Positions 1 through 8,778 of a stretch of DNA of 64,000 nucleotides are shown piece by piece; position 1 is the first letter of the stretch, and every line of letters starts with the position of its first letter. The notes beneath the pieces were generated by a model. The model had not been told where the DNA came from. It saw only the letters and a list, made by a program, of their open reading frames with translations, and did no database searches. The position numbers were made by a program, and so were the translations under genes. Source of the stretch: Pseudomonadaceae bacterium (GTDB lineage Bacteria > Pseudomonadota > Gammaproteobacteria > Pseudomonadales > Azotimanducaceae); NCBI GenBank assembly GCA_024743175.1, contig JANSXA010000008.1:62001-126000 (forward strand), read 5' to 3'.

Positions 1-11
1 CGCAAAAGGTA

Positions 12-728
12 TCAACCTTTGAAATCTGGAGCTGATGTACCCACTTTACCGGGCCCGATTACCCAGGGCCTGATGATGCGTGCCGAGCTGTCATTACGCA
101 CCTGAATCTGCTCTCCAATGCGACCGCTGCCCATAGCCGTGCCGTAAGACGTAATGCTGACACGTCCGCTGTTGGCAATGATGCGTACACGTTCACCCTT
201 ATCAACCGCCATCGGTGCTTCAAGGTGGTTGCTGTTCAACACCATGTCAGCTCTCAAAGCGCGGCGGGCAACTTTACCCACCGCTGCATCGATATCTGCA
301 ATATGGTTGCGTCTGGATTGCTGCAGCCATTGTGTTTTTACCGCGAGGTCGCCGGCCAAGATCATCTCGCCACGACTGATTGCGCGACGGGTGGTGATCA
401 CCTTGATGGCAACCTTTACCTCAGCGCTGGCATAAAGAGACCAGTTAGCGGGTCCCAGGCAGCGCACATGCACAGGTACTCGCCCAACAAGGACCTTGGT
501 TTTGATCTCGGTGGCAAAGGAGTCACAGGGTTTCAGGTGTAGAGCTGACCGAACGGGTAAAACGGAGTATTCATAATTGCCCAGGGGGTAGGTCTCAGCC
601 AGCTGCGCCTCTAACGCAACGCTGACTTGTTCCTCTATAACGCTGGCTGTCGCGACCGCACTGTGAAACAGGTATGTACACAATAGCGCCAGGGTAAGGG
701 CTGATTTTTGCAGGGTTCTTATCTTCAT
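12..728 (-). CDS. flgA: Flagellar P-ring assembly chaperone FlgA
   Basis: FlgA is a periplasmic chaperone that helps FlgI polymerise into the P-ring around the rod. The product (about 238 aa) starts with a basic stretch and a hydrophobic signal peptide, and its second half is an SAF-type domain (RRAISRGEMILAGDL, then KGERVRIIANSGRVSI). I chose the ATG at 726-728. A TTG three codons upstream (735-737) is also open, but neither start has a strong ribosome site. The gene is divergent from flgB, with a 296-base shared upstream region. In Pseudomonas-type clusters flgM and flgN follow flgA, and they would lie just outside the left edge. CheV and CheR genes, often next to flgA in such clusters, are not between flgA and flgB. 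Family assignment is secure. Confidence 0.93.
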   Translation of the reverse strand: MKIRTLQKSALTLALLCTYLFHSAVATASVIEEQVSVALEAQLAETYPLGNYEYSVLPVRSALHLKPCDSFATEIKTKVLVGRVPVHVRCLGPANWSLYASAEVKVAIKVITTRRAISRGEMILAGDLAVKTQWLQQSRRNHIADIDAAVGKVARRALRADMVLNSNHLEAPMAVDKGERVRIIANSGRVSITSYGTAMGSGRIGEQIQVRNDSSARIIRPWVIGPGKVGTSAPDFKG

Positions 729-780
729 TGCAGACAACTCATCAGGTGACGTCGAAGTAATAGCACATTCGCGTCAAATC

Positions 781-878
781 ACCGGCGCCTGCCGGTAATA
801 AACCCAATGCGGTCTGAGATGGAACGTTTTTCGGCCAGGATTTGCCGTTCCGGCCGGCAAAGGCTTGCCGGAAAGCGT
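781..878. repeat. Cluster of GCCGG-type inverted repeats between flgA and flgB
   Basis: The divergent spacer holds several short GC-rich dyads. ACCGGC-gcct-GCCGGT lies at 781-796. TTTGCCG pairs with CGGCAAA around 841-861. CCGGCA-aaggct-TGCCGG follows at about 854-871. The repeated core is TGCCGG/CCGGCA. They lie upstream of the sigma-54 promoter of flgB and downstream of nothing in the plus direction, so termination is an unlikely role. They could be activator sites or leader structure for flgA. Only the symmetry is seen; the role is unknown. Confidence 0.45.
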
Positions 879-931
879 CGCATCAGCAGCTCATTTCTCA
901 AAATACTCAGCTTGCATCGGTTTAATCGAAT

Positions 932-947
932 TGGCACGGAGTTTGCT
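932..947 (+). promoter_or_regulatory. Sigma-54 promoter of the flgB operon
   Basis: TGGCAC at 932-937, five bases, then TTGCT at 943-947. The invariant GG (933-934) and GC (945-946) are ten bases apart, which is the RpoN consensus. Transcription would start near 958 and leave a leader of about 65 bases before the flgB ATG. This fits control by the FleQ/FleR-like activators encoded at 19.7-22.4 kb. This is a motif match only. Confidence 0.85.
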
Positions 948-1024
948 TTGTTGAGCACATCAAAGTTATTTGCTCGCGCAATTCCTTACGGAGGCGTGCT
1001 TGCAGTCTGAGGCAGGAGCAACAG

Positions 1025-1435
1025 ATGACCATCAGTATTGATAACGCACTGGGTGTACATGCCAAGGCGTTGGAGCTCAGGGCCGAACGCACCGAAGTGC
1101 TGGCGCGAAACATCGCGAACGCCGACACGCCAGGGTACAAAGCTCGGGATATTGATTTCAACTCGATTCTGCAGGCGCATCAAGCAGGCATGAGTGAACC
1201 TCGGGGCGCGCGAGTGATGCGCACGGACAACCGCCATATGGCGGTGGATCAGGGTCCTGGTGTCGATGTCTCGCTGCAATACCGGAATCCGATAATGCCT
1301 TCTTTAGATGGCAACACGGTTGATACCCAGCTGGAACAGGCTGAGTTTGCCAAGAACAACCTGCAGTTTCAGGCCAGCTTCCGTTTTTTGAACGGCAAGT
1401 TCAAAGGCATGATCACCGCGCTGAAAGGAGAGTAG
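1025..1435 (+). CDS. flgB: Flagellar proximal rod protein FlgB
   Basis: FlgB forms part of the proximal rod of the basal body, exported by the flagellar type III system. The 136 aa product has the usual family length. It carries the N-terminal rod signature (LARNIANADTPGYKARDIDF, about residues 28-47) and a C-terminal amphipathic helix (QAEFAKNNLQFQASFRFLNG). A GGCAGGAG ribosome site lies about eight bases before the ATG. It is the first gene after the sigma-54 promoter at 932-947, and flgC begins five bases after its stop. No unusual features. Confidence 0.97.
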   Translation: MTISIDNALGVHAKALELRAERTEVLARNIANADTPGYKARDIDFNSILQAHQAGMSEPRGARVMRTDNRHMAVDQGPGVDVSLQYRNPIMPSLDGNTVDTQLEQAEFAKNNLQFQASFRFLNGKFKGMITALKGE

Positions 1436-1440
1436 ATCCG

Positions 1441-1857
1441 ATGGCTATTGTGGACGTATTTAATGTTTCAGGCAGCGGGATGGCAGCACAATCGCTGCGT
1501 TTAAACACCACTGCCAGCAACATCGCCAATGCTGAGAGTGTCTCAGCAGACCCGGCGGATACTTATCGTGCTCGTTACCCCGTCTTTCAGGCAAGTCTCA
1601 ACAATGCCATGGACGCTCAGGAAGCCAGCACTGCTGTCACTGTGCCTGGCATCATCGAATCTGACAAGCCGCTCAACATGCGCTATGAACCTGACCATCC
1701 GTATGCTGACGATAAAGGTTATGTCGCGTATCCCAACGTCAGCGTAGTGGAGGAGATGGCCAATATGATTTCGGCCAGTCGTTCTTTTCAGGTGAACGTA
1801 GAAGTAATGAACACCGCCAAAACCCTGTCTGAGCGTTTGCTCACGCTGGGTCAATAA
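1441..1857 (+). CDS. flgC: Flagellar proximal rod protein FlgC
   Basis: FlgC is another proximal-rod subunit, built on the FliE/FlgB base. The product is 138 aa, normal for the family. The N-terminal helix reads SLRLNTTASNIANAESVSAD, and the C-terminal signature is PNVSVVEEMANMISASRSFQ, the conserved rod/hook terminus that ends in a heptad-rich helix. It is the second gene of the flgB operon and is probably translated in step with it, given the five-base gap. Standard member. Confidence 0.97.
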   Translation: MAIVDVFNVSGSGMAAQSLRLNTTASNIANAESVSADPADTYRARYPVFQASLNNAMDAQEASTAVTVPGIIESDKPLNMRYEPDHPYADDKGYVAYPNVSVVEEMANMISASRSFQVNVEVMNTAKTLSERLLTLGQ

Positions 1858-1875
1858 AGTTTTTAGGAAAATACT

Positions 1876-2544
1876 ATGAGTTTAGAGCTGTCTTCGGTCC
1901 GCACCGTAAGTGACCTCAACGCCAGTGCCACGGCGCCTGGAAACAAAGAAGAGGAGCTGGGCAAAACAGCATTTCTGGAGCTGATGATCGCGCAGGTGCA
2001 AAACCAGGATCCTCTTGAGCCGGCAAAAAACGAGGCTTTTATTGCACAGCTGGCGCAGTTTTCCAGCGTGGAAGGCATTCAGAACCTGAATGAATCCATG
2101 GATTCTCTGGTTTCAACCTTTCGTGCCAGTGCTGCGGTGGATGCGTCAGCGCTGGTCGGCCGTAATGTACTGATCCCCACAAACCAGACTGCACTGAACA
2201 CCAGCGGTGGCATTGGCGGCAGCATAACAGTGCCTGAAGCTGTGGGTGAGCTGACGGTCACCATTCAAAACAGCAATGGGCAGACGGTTCAGCAGGTTGA
2301 GCTGGGATCACGCCCGCCGGGTGACGTGCGCTTTAACTGGGATGGGTTGAGTCAAAATGGTGAGCCCGTTCCACAGGATTTTTATCGTGTCGTCGCGTTT
2401 GCGGACGTAGATGGTATCCGTCAGCAATATGAAGTGAGCCTGCCTGACCAGGTGGTCAGCGTCTCGATAACCAACGAAGGCCTGGTTGCGAATCTAGCCG
2501 GTGGTGCTTCCGTCTCAGCATCTCAAATCAAAGAAATTCAATAA
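1876..2544 (+). CDS. flgD: Flagellar hook-capping protein FlgD
   Basis: FlgD is the scaffold cap at the growing hook tip. It admits FlgE subunits and is later replaced by FlgK. The 222 aa product has the conserved N-terminal motif (TAFLELMIAQVQNQDPLEP, about residues 31-49, then FIAQLAQFSSVEG). A C-terminal Ig/tudor-like part follows (GDVRFNWDGLSQNGEPVP, then DFYRVVAFADVDG). Length is normal. It sits 18 bases after flgC. The ribosome site is modest (AGGAAA), and the ATG was kept because the family N terminus begins there. Confidence 0.96.
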   Translation: MSLELSSVRTVSDLNASATAPGNKEEELGKTAFLELMIAQVQNQDPLEPAKNEAFIAQLAQFSSVEGIQNLNESMDSLVSTFRASAAVDASALVGRNVLIPTNQTALNTSGGIGGSITVPEAVGELTVTIQNSNGQTVQQVELGSRPPGDVRFNWDGLSQNGEPVPQDFYRVVAFADVDGIRQQYEVSLPDQVVSVSITNEGLVANLAGGASVSASQIKEIQ

Positions 2545-2585
2545 GCAGTAAAGCTTGCTAATACGTCCAACAAGGAGAATGTCGT

Positions 2586-5405
2586 ATGTCGTTTAATGTC
2601 GCCCTCAGTGGAATGAGTGCAGCCTCCAGTGATCTTCAGATCACAGGCAACAATATTGCCAACGCCAGCACCATTGGCTTTAAAGCCAGCAGGGCTGAAT
2701 TTGCAGACGTTTACGCGTCCAGTCTTTTAGGTACCGGTTCGAATCAGGTTGGGGCCGGTGTGAAACTTGCCAACGTGGCCCAGCAGTTTGAGCAAGGCAC
2801 CATATCTTTCACCAACAACAGTCTTGATCTGGCGATTGATGGAAACGGCTTTTTTGTCCTCAGCGACAATGGTGCGCGTTCCTATAGTCGAGCAGGTTCC
2901 TTTGCCGTGGATAACGAAGGGTTTATTACCAGCAGTACTGGCGCCCGGGTCCAGGGTTTTACCGCGAACGACGGCGGCACGCTGAGCGGCATTCTGGGTG
3001 ATCTGCAGATCAATACGTCGAATCTGCCACCTTTACAGACCACGCTGGTTGAGGCCAACGTTAATCTGGATGCTCGGGCTTCGGTTCTGTCTGAACTTGG
3101 TAGTGAACTGGTTACCACAGGCTCTGCAGTGGGTGTTGCACAGCTTGGCCTGCCTTCACCAACGGCTTCGCGTCTGGACACCAGCGGCGCACCGACACCG
3201 TTTGATTTCTCTATTGATACAGAATCAAGTATCAGTGCAGATGCAGTCCTTACACCGTTTGATTTTTCCGGAGCAGCTGCTTCGTCTTTTCAGGTACAGC
3301 TGACCGGTTCCAGTGTGCCTACTGAAAACACAACGGTAACTGTCAATCTGGATACAAATATCGCAACCCTGCAGGACCTGATTAATGCAGTGCGTAATGA
3401 TCTGGCGGGCTCCGGGATAGGTATTGACGTTAGAGAGGATCCTACCAACCTTGGCCGTTTGCAGTTTTTTGCAGTAAACAGCGGTGAAAACAGCACAATC
3501 ACCATCGACCCCACTGATTCCGCAACCCTCGGTGCGGGCGTTACCCAGGCGGATATTGAATCTGTGCTGGGAGGTATTGCGCTGGGGCAGGGCGGTGGCG
3601 CTGGCGCCAGTAATACCAACCCGGATCCCTACGGTGGTACAGCAACTGCAGGCGCCATTGGTAATATTTCGTCTGCATCGTTCGACATTACGCTGGCCGG
3701 TTCCAGTGGTAACAACGGTACGGCAACCATTACCCTGGATTCGAACATCACCGATGCTGCAACCCTTATTGCGGACATTGAAAATGAACTGATCGCTTCC
3801 GGTATCAGCGTGGGTGTGCAGTTAGATCCCGCAGATTCGTCGAGGATACAGTTTGTCACCTCGGTTCCGGGTGAGTCTTCAACCATCAGCATTGGCAACC
3901 TTGATACCTCAAATATTGGTATTTCCCAAAGTGATCTGACGGGTGTATTAAGTCTAGCAACAGGGGTTTCATCACCAGGCATAGCAGCAGCAAGCAATGG
4001 TTACAGTGCCCAATCGGTCGACGTTGTTTACCCGGACGGAAACGTCATATCCGTTGATATAGACGAAGGCGCTACCGCGGCTCAGATTGCGGCGCAGTTT
4101 GCCAGTGCAACGTTACCCGATGTGAGTGCTTCAGCGCGCACAACGGCAACACTTGCAGCCACGGAATACAACAATACCAGTGGGACGCTGGAGCTGAGCA
4201 TCAATGGTGTCAGCGTGTCAGGTACAACCCTGGAAGAGTTGAATGACTCTATCAATCTTGGCTTGCCTGGCCTGGGTACAGTCAGTTCTACCCTCGACAG
4301 CAACGGGGATCTGGTTATCCAGGATCAGGTGGGTAACGACCTCGTATTTGCAGCTTCAGGTGACGTTGCTGATTCGCTGGGTATTCGCGGCAATCAGAGC
4401 CTTGGTGTAACGCTGGATACCACAGGTAACTCCGTTGCTGCAGTGGGTGGTGAAATCGATATTACCCTCAACGAAGGTATCACCATGACCAATGCGCAAC
4501 CGGCAGTCACCAATATTTTTGGCGTGCTGGATGAAAACGCGTTCACTCAGTTTTCGCTGAACACATTTGATCCAACCAATCAGGATACCTACAACGCAGC
4601 AACATCTCTGACGATATTTGATAGCCTGGGTAACCCGCATGCGTTGAGCCTTTACTTTGTTAAAGAACGATTTACGCCTGATGTCCCGGGAGAAGAAGAA
4701 AATCGTTGGTCAACGTATGCACTGATTGATGGTCAGAACGTTGGCGATCCGGATCCAAACCTGCCACCGCCGCAAAACCAGGAGGCAACGCTGGCTCGTT
4801 TTGCGCTGCAGTTCAATTCAGACGGTACTTTGAATCCTTCAGGTACCGATCCAATTCTGGTATCGAACTGGGTACCGCTGGATGAAGACGGTAATCCGAA
4901 TGGTGCAGTTGGGCCTCAAAACATCCTCGGTGGTGGCGGTTTGCCCGTACCACAACCGCCTGGCAGCTCGAACTTTGAGTTGCGTTTAACCGATTCAACT
5001 CAGTTTGGCCAGGACTTTGCGCTGGGCTCCATTGAACAGAATGGTTTTGCTACAGGTAAATTATCCGGACTTGCAATTGATGATGCCGGTGTAGTAGTTG
5101 CCCGATTCACCAACGGCCAGAACTCTACCCTGGGCCAGATCGCGATAGCAGACTTCACCAACACGCAGGGGCTTACCTCGGTGGGTGATACGTCCTGGAT
5201 TGAAACCAATCAGTCAGGGCCGCCGGTTGTCGCCGCCCCTGGCTCGGGCTCGCTGGGCAGCGTGACATCGGGAGCGTTGGAAGATTCTAACGTTGAACTT
5301 TCAGAACAGTTGGTGCAGTTGATCATCGCGCAGCGAAATTTCCAGGCTAATTCCAGGACAATTTCAACCGCTGACGAAATCACCCAAACCATCATTAACA
5401 TCTAA
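2586..5405 (+). CDS. flgE: Flagellar hook protein FlgE, greatly enlarged
   Basis: FlgE polymerises into the curved hook, the universal joint between rod and filament. At 939 aa this is about twice the usual 400-460. The ends are canonical: MSFNVALSGMSAASSDLQIT and NNIANASTIGFKASRAEF at the N terminus, and LEDSNVELSEQLVQLIIAQR near the C terminus. The extra length is a serine/threonine/glycine-rich insert at about residues 200-660. It contains two recognisably similar modules of roughly 110 residues near 222 and 360 (each with an ITLDSNI/VNLDTNI strand, a following helix, then TITID or TISIG), and further IN-type motifs after them. The reading frame is unbroken. An AAGGAG site precedes the ATG. 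The insert should form extra surface domains of the hook. Confidence 0.95.
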   Translation: MSFNVALSGMSAASSDLQITGNNIANASTIGFKASRAEFADVYASSLLGTGSNQVGAGVKLANVAQQFEQGTISFTNNSLDLAIDGNGFFVLSDNGARSYSRAGSFAVDNEGFITSSTGARVQGFTANDGGTLSGILGDLQINTSNLPPLQTTLVEANVNLDARASVLSELGSELVTTGSAVGVAQLGLPSPTASRLDTSGAPTPFDFSIDTESSISADAVLTPFDFSGAAASSFQVQLTGSSVPTENTTVTVNLDTNIATLQDLINAVRNDLAGSGIGIDVREDPTNLGRLQFFAVNSGENSTITIDPTDSATLGAGVTQADIESVLGGIALGQGGGAGASNTNPDPYGGTATAGAIGNISSASFDITLAGSSGNNGTATITLDSNITDAATLIADIENELIASGISVGVQLDPADSSRIQFVTSVPGESSTISIGNLDTSNIGISQSDLTGVLSLATGVSSPGIAAASNGYSAQSVDVVYPDGNVISVDIDEGATAAQIAAQFASATLPDVSASARTTATLAATEYNNTSGTLELSINGVSVSGTTLEELNDSINLGLPGLGTVSSTLDSNGDLVIQDQVGNDLVFAASGDVADSLGIRGNQSLGVTLDTTGNSVAAVGGEIDITLNEGITMTNAQPAVTNIFGVLDENAFTQFSLNTFDPTNQDTYNAATSLTIFDSLGNPHALSLYFVKERFTPDVPGEEENRWSTYALIDGQNVGDPDPNLPPPQNQEATLARFALQFNSDGTLNPSGTDPILVSNWVPLDEDGNPNGAVGPQNILGGGGLPVPQPPGSSNFELRLTDSTQFGQDFALGSIEQNGFATGKLSGLAIDDAGVVVARFTNGQNSTLGQIAIADFTNTQGLTSVGDTSWIETNQSGPPVVAAPGSGSLGSVTSGALEDSNVELSEQLVQLIIAQRNFQANSRTISTADEITQTIINI

Positions 5406-6145
5406 TGGATCGCTTGTTATACGTTAGTGCTGTCGGGCTTGGCAATATTGAGCAGGCCCAGACAGCGCGAGCTAACAATCTGGCTAATGTTTCCACCAAC
5501 GGCTTTCGTGCGGATCTTGCCCACGTTATGGCAAGTGAGGTTGACGGGCAGGGTTACCGAGCGCGGGTCTACGGGGTTAATGAATCTCAAGGAGTAGACC
5601 TGAGCCCGGGTTCAGCAATAGAGACCGGCCGGGATCTGGATCTGTCCATAAACGGTGATGGGTTGTTTTCCGTTGTTGGTCCGGATGGTAACGAAGCGTA
5701 TACACGTAATGGTGCCTTTCAGGTTGATGCGGCTGGTCGCTTATTAACCCAACAGGGCCAGCCGGTGCTCGGCACTGGCGGCCCTATTGCCCTGCCACCT
5801 TATGAAACCATTGTTTTTGGCAATGATGGCACCGTGACCATACGCCCGCAGGGTCAGGGTCCGGATGCTCTGGTACAGATCGACCAGTTGAAGCTGGTCA
5901 GCACGGCACCTGAGAATCTGCGCAAAAATGGAGCCGGCTTGCTGGTTACCAATGACGAGCTACCCTTACTCAGGGATCCAGGTGTTTCTGTTACCTCGGG
6001 TTTTCTCGAGTCTTCGAATGTCAGCGCGATCAATGAGCTGACTGAAATTCTTGCGCTGGCAAGACAGTTTGAGTTGGAAGTTCGGATGATGAAAGTTGCA
6101 GAAGATAACGACAGCGCTGCAGCGCAATTACTGCGAGTAGGTTGA
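5405..6145 (+). CDS. flgF: Flagellar proximal rod protein FlgF
   Basis: FlgF is a rod subunit between the FlgB/FlgC proximal rod and the FlgG distal rod. The product (246 aa) has the family N terminus (NNLANVSTNGFRADLAHVMA). It then shows the hook-basal-body core (SINGDGLFSVVGPDGNEAYT) and the C-terminal signature (GFLESSNVSAINELTEILAL). The ATG overlaps the flgE stop codon by one base (TAATG), which indicates translational coupling. Length and motifs are ordinary. Confidence 0.96.
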   Translation: MDRLLYVSAVGLGNIEQAQTARANNLANVSTNGFRADLAHVMASEVDGQGYRARVYGVNESQGVDLSPGSAIETGRDLDLSINGDGLFSVVGPDGNEAYTRNGAFQVDAAGRLLTQQGQPVLGTGGPIALPPYETIVFGNDGTVTIRPQGQGPDALVQIDQLKLVSTAPENLRKNGAGLLVTNDELPLLRDPGVSVTSGFLESSNVSAINELTEILALARQFELEVRMMKVAEDNDSAAAQLLRVG

Positions 6146-6191
6146 TGTTTAAACCGACACGCAAAAGCTTAGAACAGAAGGGAATACAACC

Positions 6192-6977
6192 ATGAATTCT
6201 GCATTATGGGTCAGCAAAACAGGATTAAGCGCGCAGGACACAGCTCTGCGCACGATATCCAACAATCTGGCCAACGTAGGTACGGTCGGTTTCAAAAAGG
6301 ACCGTGCAGTTTTTGAAGATCTCGTTTATCAGATCAATCAGCAGCCCGGTGGTCAGGCAACCCAGGATGCAACATTACCTTCGGGTGTGCAGCTGGGTAC
6401 GGGTGTACGCATCGCAGGTACACAGAAGCAGTTCACGATGGGATCGTTGCAGAATACTGAGCGTTCCCTGGATCTTGCAATTGAAGGGCGCGGTTTTTTT
6501 CAGATCTCGATGCCGGATGGTTCATTGGGCTATACGCGAACCGGTAGTTTTACGCTTGATCAGGATGGCCAGATGGTCACCGCTCAGGGTTATGCATTGG
6601 AACCTGCCATCAACGTCCCGCAAGGGGCGACCAGTGTCACCATTGGTGAAGATGGCACCGTTAGTGTGCTTGTTGGCGGTGATACAGGTACCACTCAGGT
6701 GGGGAATCTGCAGCTGGTAGATTTTGTCAACCCGACGGGCCTGGAATCACTTGGTGGAAATCTTTATCGGGAGACGGTTGCCAGCGGTGCCGCCCTGCAG
6801 GGCACTCCGGGTCAGAATGGAATCGGCCAGGTGGCACAGGGCATGCTGGAAGCATCCAACGTCTCTGTAGTTGAAGAGATGGTCAATATGGTTGCTACCC
6901 AACGTGCTTACGAAATGAATGCCCGTGTGGTTTCTACAGCAGATCAAATGCTGCAGTACCTTTCGCAGAATATTTAA
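6192..6977 (+). CDS. flgG: Flagellar distal rod protein FlgG
   Basis: FlgG makes the distal rod that crosses the P and L rings. The 261 aa product matches the family length. It contains TISNNLANVGTVGFKKDRAV, the rod-specific YQINQQPGGQ region that follows it, IEGRGFFQISMPDGSLGYTR, and the C-terminal EASNVSVVEEMVNMVATQRA. A 46-base gap separates it from flgF, with an AGAAGGGAA ribosome site before the ATG. Nothing unusual. Confidence 0.97.
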   Translation: MNSALWVSKTGLSAQDTALRTISNNLANVGTVGFKKDRAVFEDLVYQINQQPGGQATQDATLPSGVQLGTGVRIAGTQKQFTMGSLQNTERSLDLAIEGRGFFQISMPDGSLGYTRTGSFTLDQDGQMVTAQGYALEPAINVPQGATSVTIGEDGTVSVLVGGDTGTTQVGNLQLVDFVNPTGLESLGGNLYRETVASGAALQGTPGQNGIGQVAQGMLEASNVSVVEEMVNMVATQRAYEMNARVVSTADQMLQYLSQNI

Positions 6978-6985
6978 GGGACGGT

Positions 6986-7660
6986 ATGAGAAATATATTG
7001 TCGGCTTTTTTTGTATTGTCAGTCTCGGCGGGTTGTGTGGCGCCGGAGCCAAGTCGCCCGGAGCCCGTGTACCAACCTGTCTGGCCTGACATGCCGCAAC
7101 CCCAGCCGGTTAACGCCGGCTCTCTGTTTACTGACGGTTCGAACCTTGCGTTGTTTGATGATCGCCGTGCGGGATTTGTAGGCGACGTGGTCACGATTAT
7201 TCTCGATGAACAGACCCGTTCGAGCAAAAGTGCTGAAACCTCCATTCGTAAAGAAAGCAGCAATGAACTTCTCAATCCCAAGGTTTTTGGAAGCGTTATT
7301 CGGGGCACTGGAGCAAACGATATATTCGGTTCATTGGATTCGGAAACCGAGTTCAGTGGAGAGGGAGAAAGTGACCAGAGCAACTCTTTAAGCGGCACGA
7401 TTACCGCGGTGGTCGCAAAACAGTTGCCAAACGGACTATTGCTGGTACAGGGCGAAAAGTGGTTTCAGCTTAACCGTGGTGAAGAATATGTCCGCGTGAG
7501 TGGTCTTGTACGTCCTGAAGACATCAGTGCGGATAACTCCGTTTCATCTCAACGACTTGCCGATGCCCGCATTGCCTACAGTGGTACTGGAGAAATTGCT
7601 CAATCGAATCGAGCAGGCTGGTTGACGCGTTTCTTTGTTGGCACGGTGAACCCGTTTTAA
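6986..7660 (+). CDS. flgH: Flagellar L-ring lipoprotein FlgH
   Basis: FlgH is the outer-membrane lipoprotein that forms the L-ring bushing. The 224 aa product begins with a lipoprotein signal ending in LSVSAGC, with the lipidated cysteine at residue 17. Conserved features include [20 protein letters not shown], then [20 protein letters not shown], and the C-terminal [20 protein letters not shown] with [20 protein letters not shown]. It lies eight bases after flgG and 11 before flgI. Confidence 0.97.
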   Translation: MRNILSAFFVLSVSAGCVAPEPSRPEPVYQPVWPDMPQPQPVNAGSLFTDGSNLALFDDRRAGFVGDVVTIILDEQTRSSKSAETSIRKESSNELLNPKVFGSVIRGTGANDIFGSLDSETEFSGEGESDQSNSLSGTITAVVAKQLPNGLLLVQGEKWFQLNRGEEYVRVSGLVRPEDISADNSVSSQRLADARIAYSGTGEIAQSNRAGWLTRFFVGTVNPF

Positions 7661-7671
7661 AGAGTATTGAT

Positions 7672-8778
7672 ATGAAGCAGTTTTTGTTCACTTTTTTAGC
7701 GCTTATGTTCCTCAGCTTGCCTGTGGAGGCGACAACTCAGCGCATCAAAGACCTCGCGAACGTTTCTGGTGTGCGCGCTAATCAGCTGGTCGGCTATGGT
7801 CTGGTTGTAGGCCTGGACGGTACTGGTGATCAGACCAGCCAGACGCCATTTACTGTGCAGACTTTCAAAAACATGCTGCAGCAGCTGGGTATCCAGCTGC
7901 CACCAGGTTCAAATTTCCAGTTAAAGAACGTCGCAGCTGTCGCGGTACACGCTGAACTGACCCCTTTTGCAAAGCCTGGTCAAACCCTCGATGTCACGGT
8001 GTCTTCAGTGGGTAACGCAAAGAGCTTACGCGGCGGTACATTGCTGGTGACACCATTGAAAGGCCTGAACAAGACAGTTTATGCAGTTGCCCAGGGCAGC
8101 CTTGTTGTAGGAGGGTTTGGTGCGCAGGGAAACGATGGATCATCCGTGACGGTTAATGTGCCCAGCGTCGGTCGTATTCCCGGTGGCGCGCTGATCGAAC
8201 GTCCCGCACCAGATGGATTCAGCAACGCCGAGAATATTGTTTTCAACCTGCATAGAGCTGATTTCACCACGGCTCGCAGAGTGGCCGAGAAAATCAATGA
8301 TACCTTTGGACCTGAGGTTGCACAGACGGTTGATGCAGCGTCAATCAAAGTTCGCTCTCCAGAAAACGCCACGCAACGAGTGTCTTTCTTATCCATTCTT
8401 GAAAATCTGGAAGTACAGCCGGATGCCACATCAGCCAAGGTGGTCATCAACTCTCGTACCGGCACAATTGTCATTGGACAGAAGGTGGTGGTCGCCCCCG
8501 CGGCTGTGACCCATGGCTCGCTCAGTGTAACCATTGCCGAGGACAACCAGGTTTCCCAACCCAACGCCTTTGCGGGTGGTCAAACTGTGGTGGTTCCGGA
8601 CTCTGAGGTTGAGATTGTCGAAGATAAAAACCGTATGTTCTATTTTGCACCGGGTGTGAACCTGCAGGATATTGTCAGTGCGGTCAATCAGGTGGGTGCC
8701 GCACCCGGTGATTTGATGGCTATTCTCGAAGCTTTGCGTCAGGCAGGCGCCTTGCGCGCAGAACTTGTGGTGATCTAG
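7672..8778 (+). CDS. flgI: Flagellar P-ring protein FlgI
   Basis: FlgI forms the periplasmic P-ring in the peptidoglycan layer and is secreted by the Sec system. The product has 368 aa with a cleavable signal peptide (residues 1 to about 20, ending near VEA). Mature-region motifs are [32 protein letters not shown], and the C-terminal [20 protein letters not shown]. Length is normal. Its TAG stop shares a base with the GTG start of flgJ. FlgA (12-728) is its assembly chaperone. Confidence 0.97.
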   Translation: MKQFLFTFLALMFLSLPVEATTQRIKDLANVSGVRANQLVGYGLVVGLDGTGDQTSQTPFTVQTFKNMLQQLGIQLPPGSNFQLKNVAAVAVHAELTPFAKPGQTLDVTVSSVGNAKSLRGGTLLVTPLKGLNKTVYAVAQGSLVVGGFGAQGNDGSSVTVNVPSVGRIPGGALIERPAPDGFSNAENIVFNLHRADFTTARRVAEKINDTFGPEVAQTVDAASIKVRSPENATQRVSFLSILENLEVQPDATSAKVVINSRTGTIVIGQKVVVAPAAVTHGSLSVTIAEDNQVSQPNAFAGGQTVVVPDSEVEIVEDKNRMFYFAPGVNLQDIVSAVNQVGAAPGDLMAILEALRQAGALRAELVVI

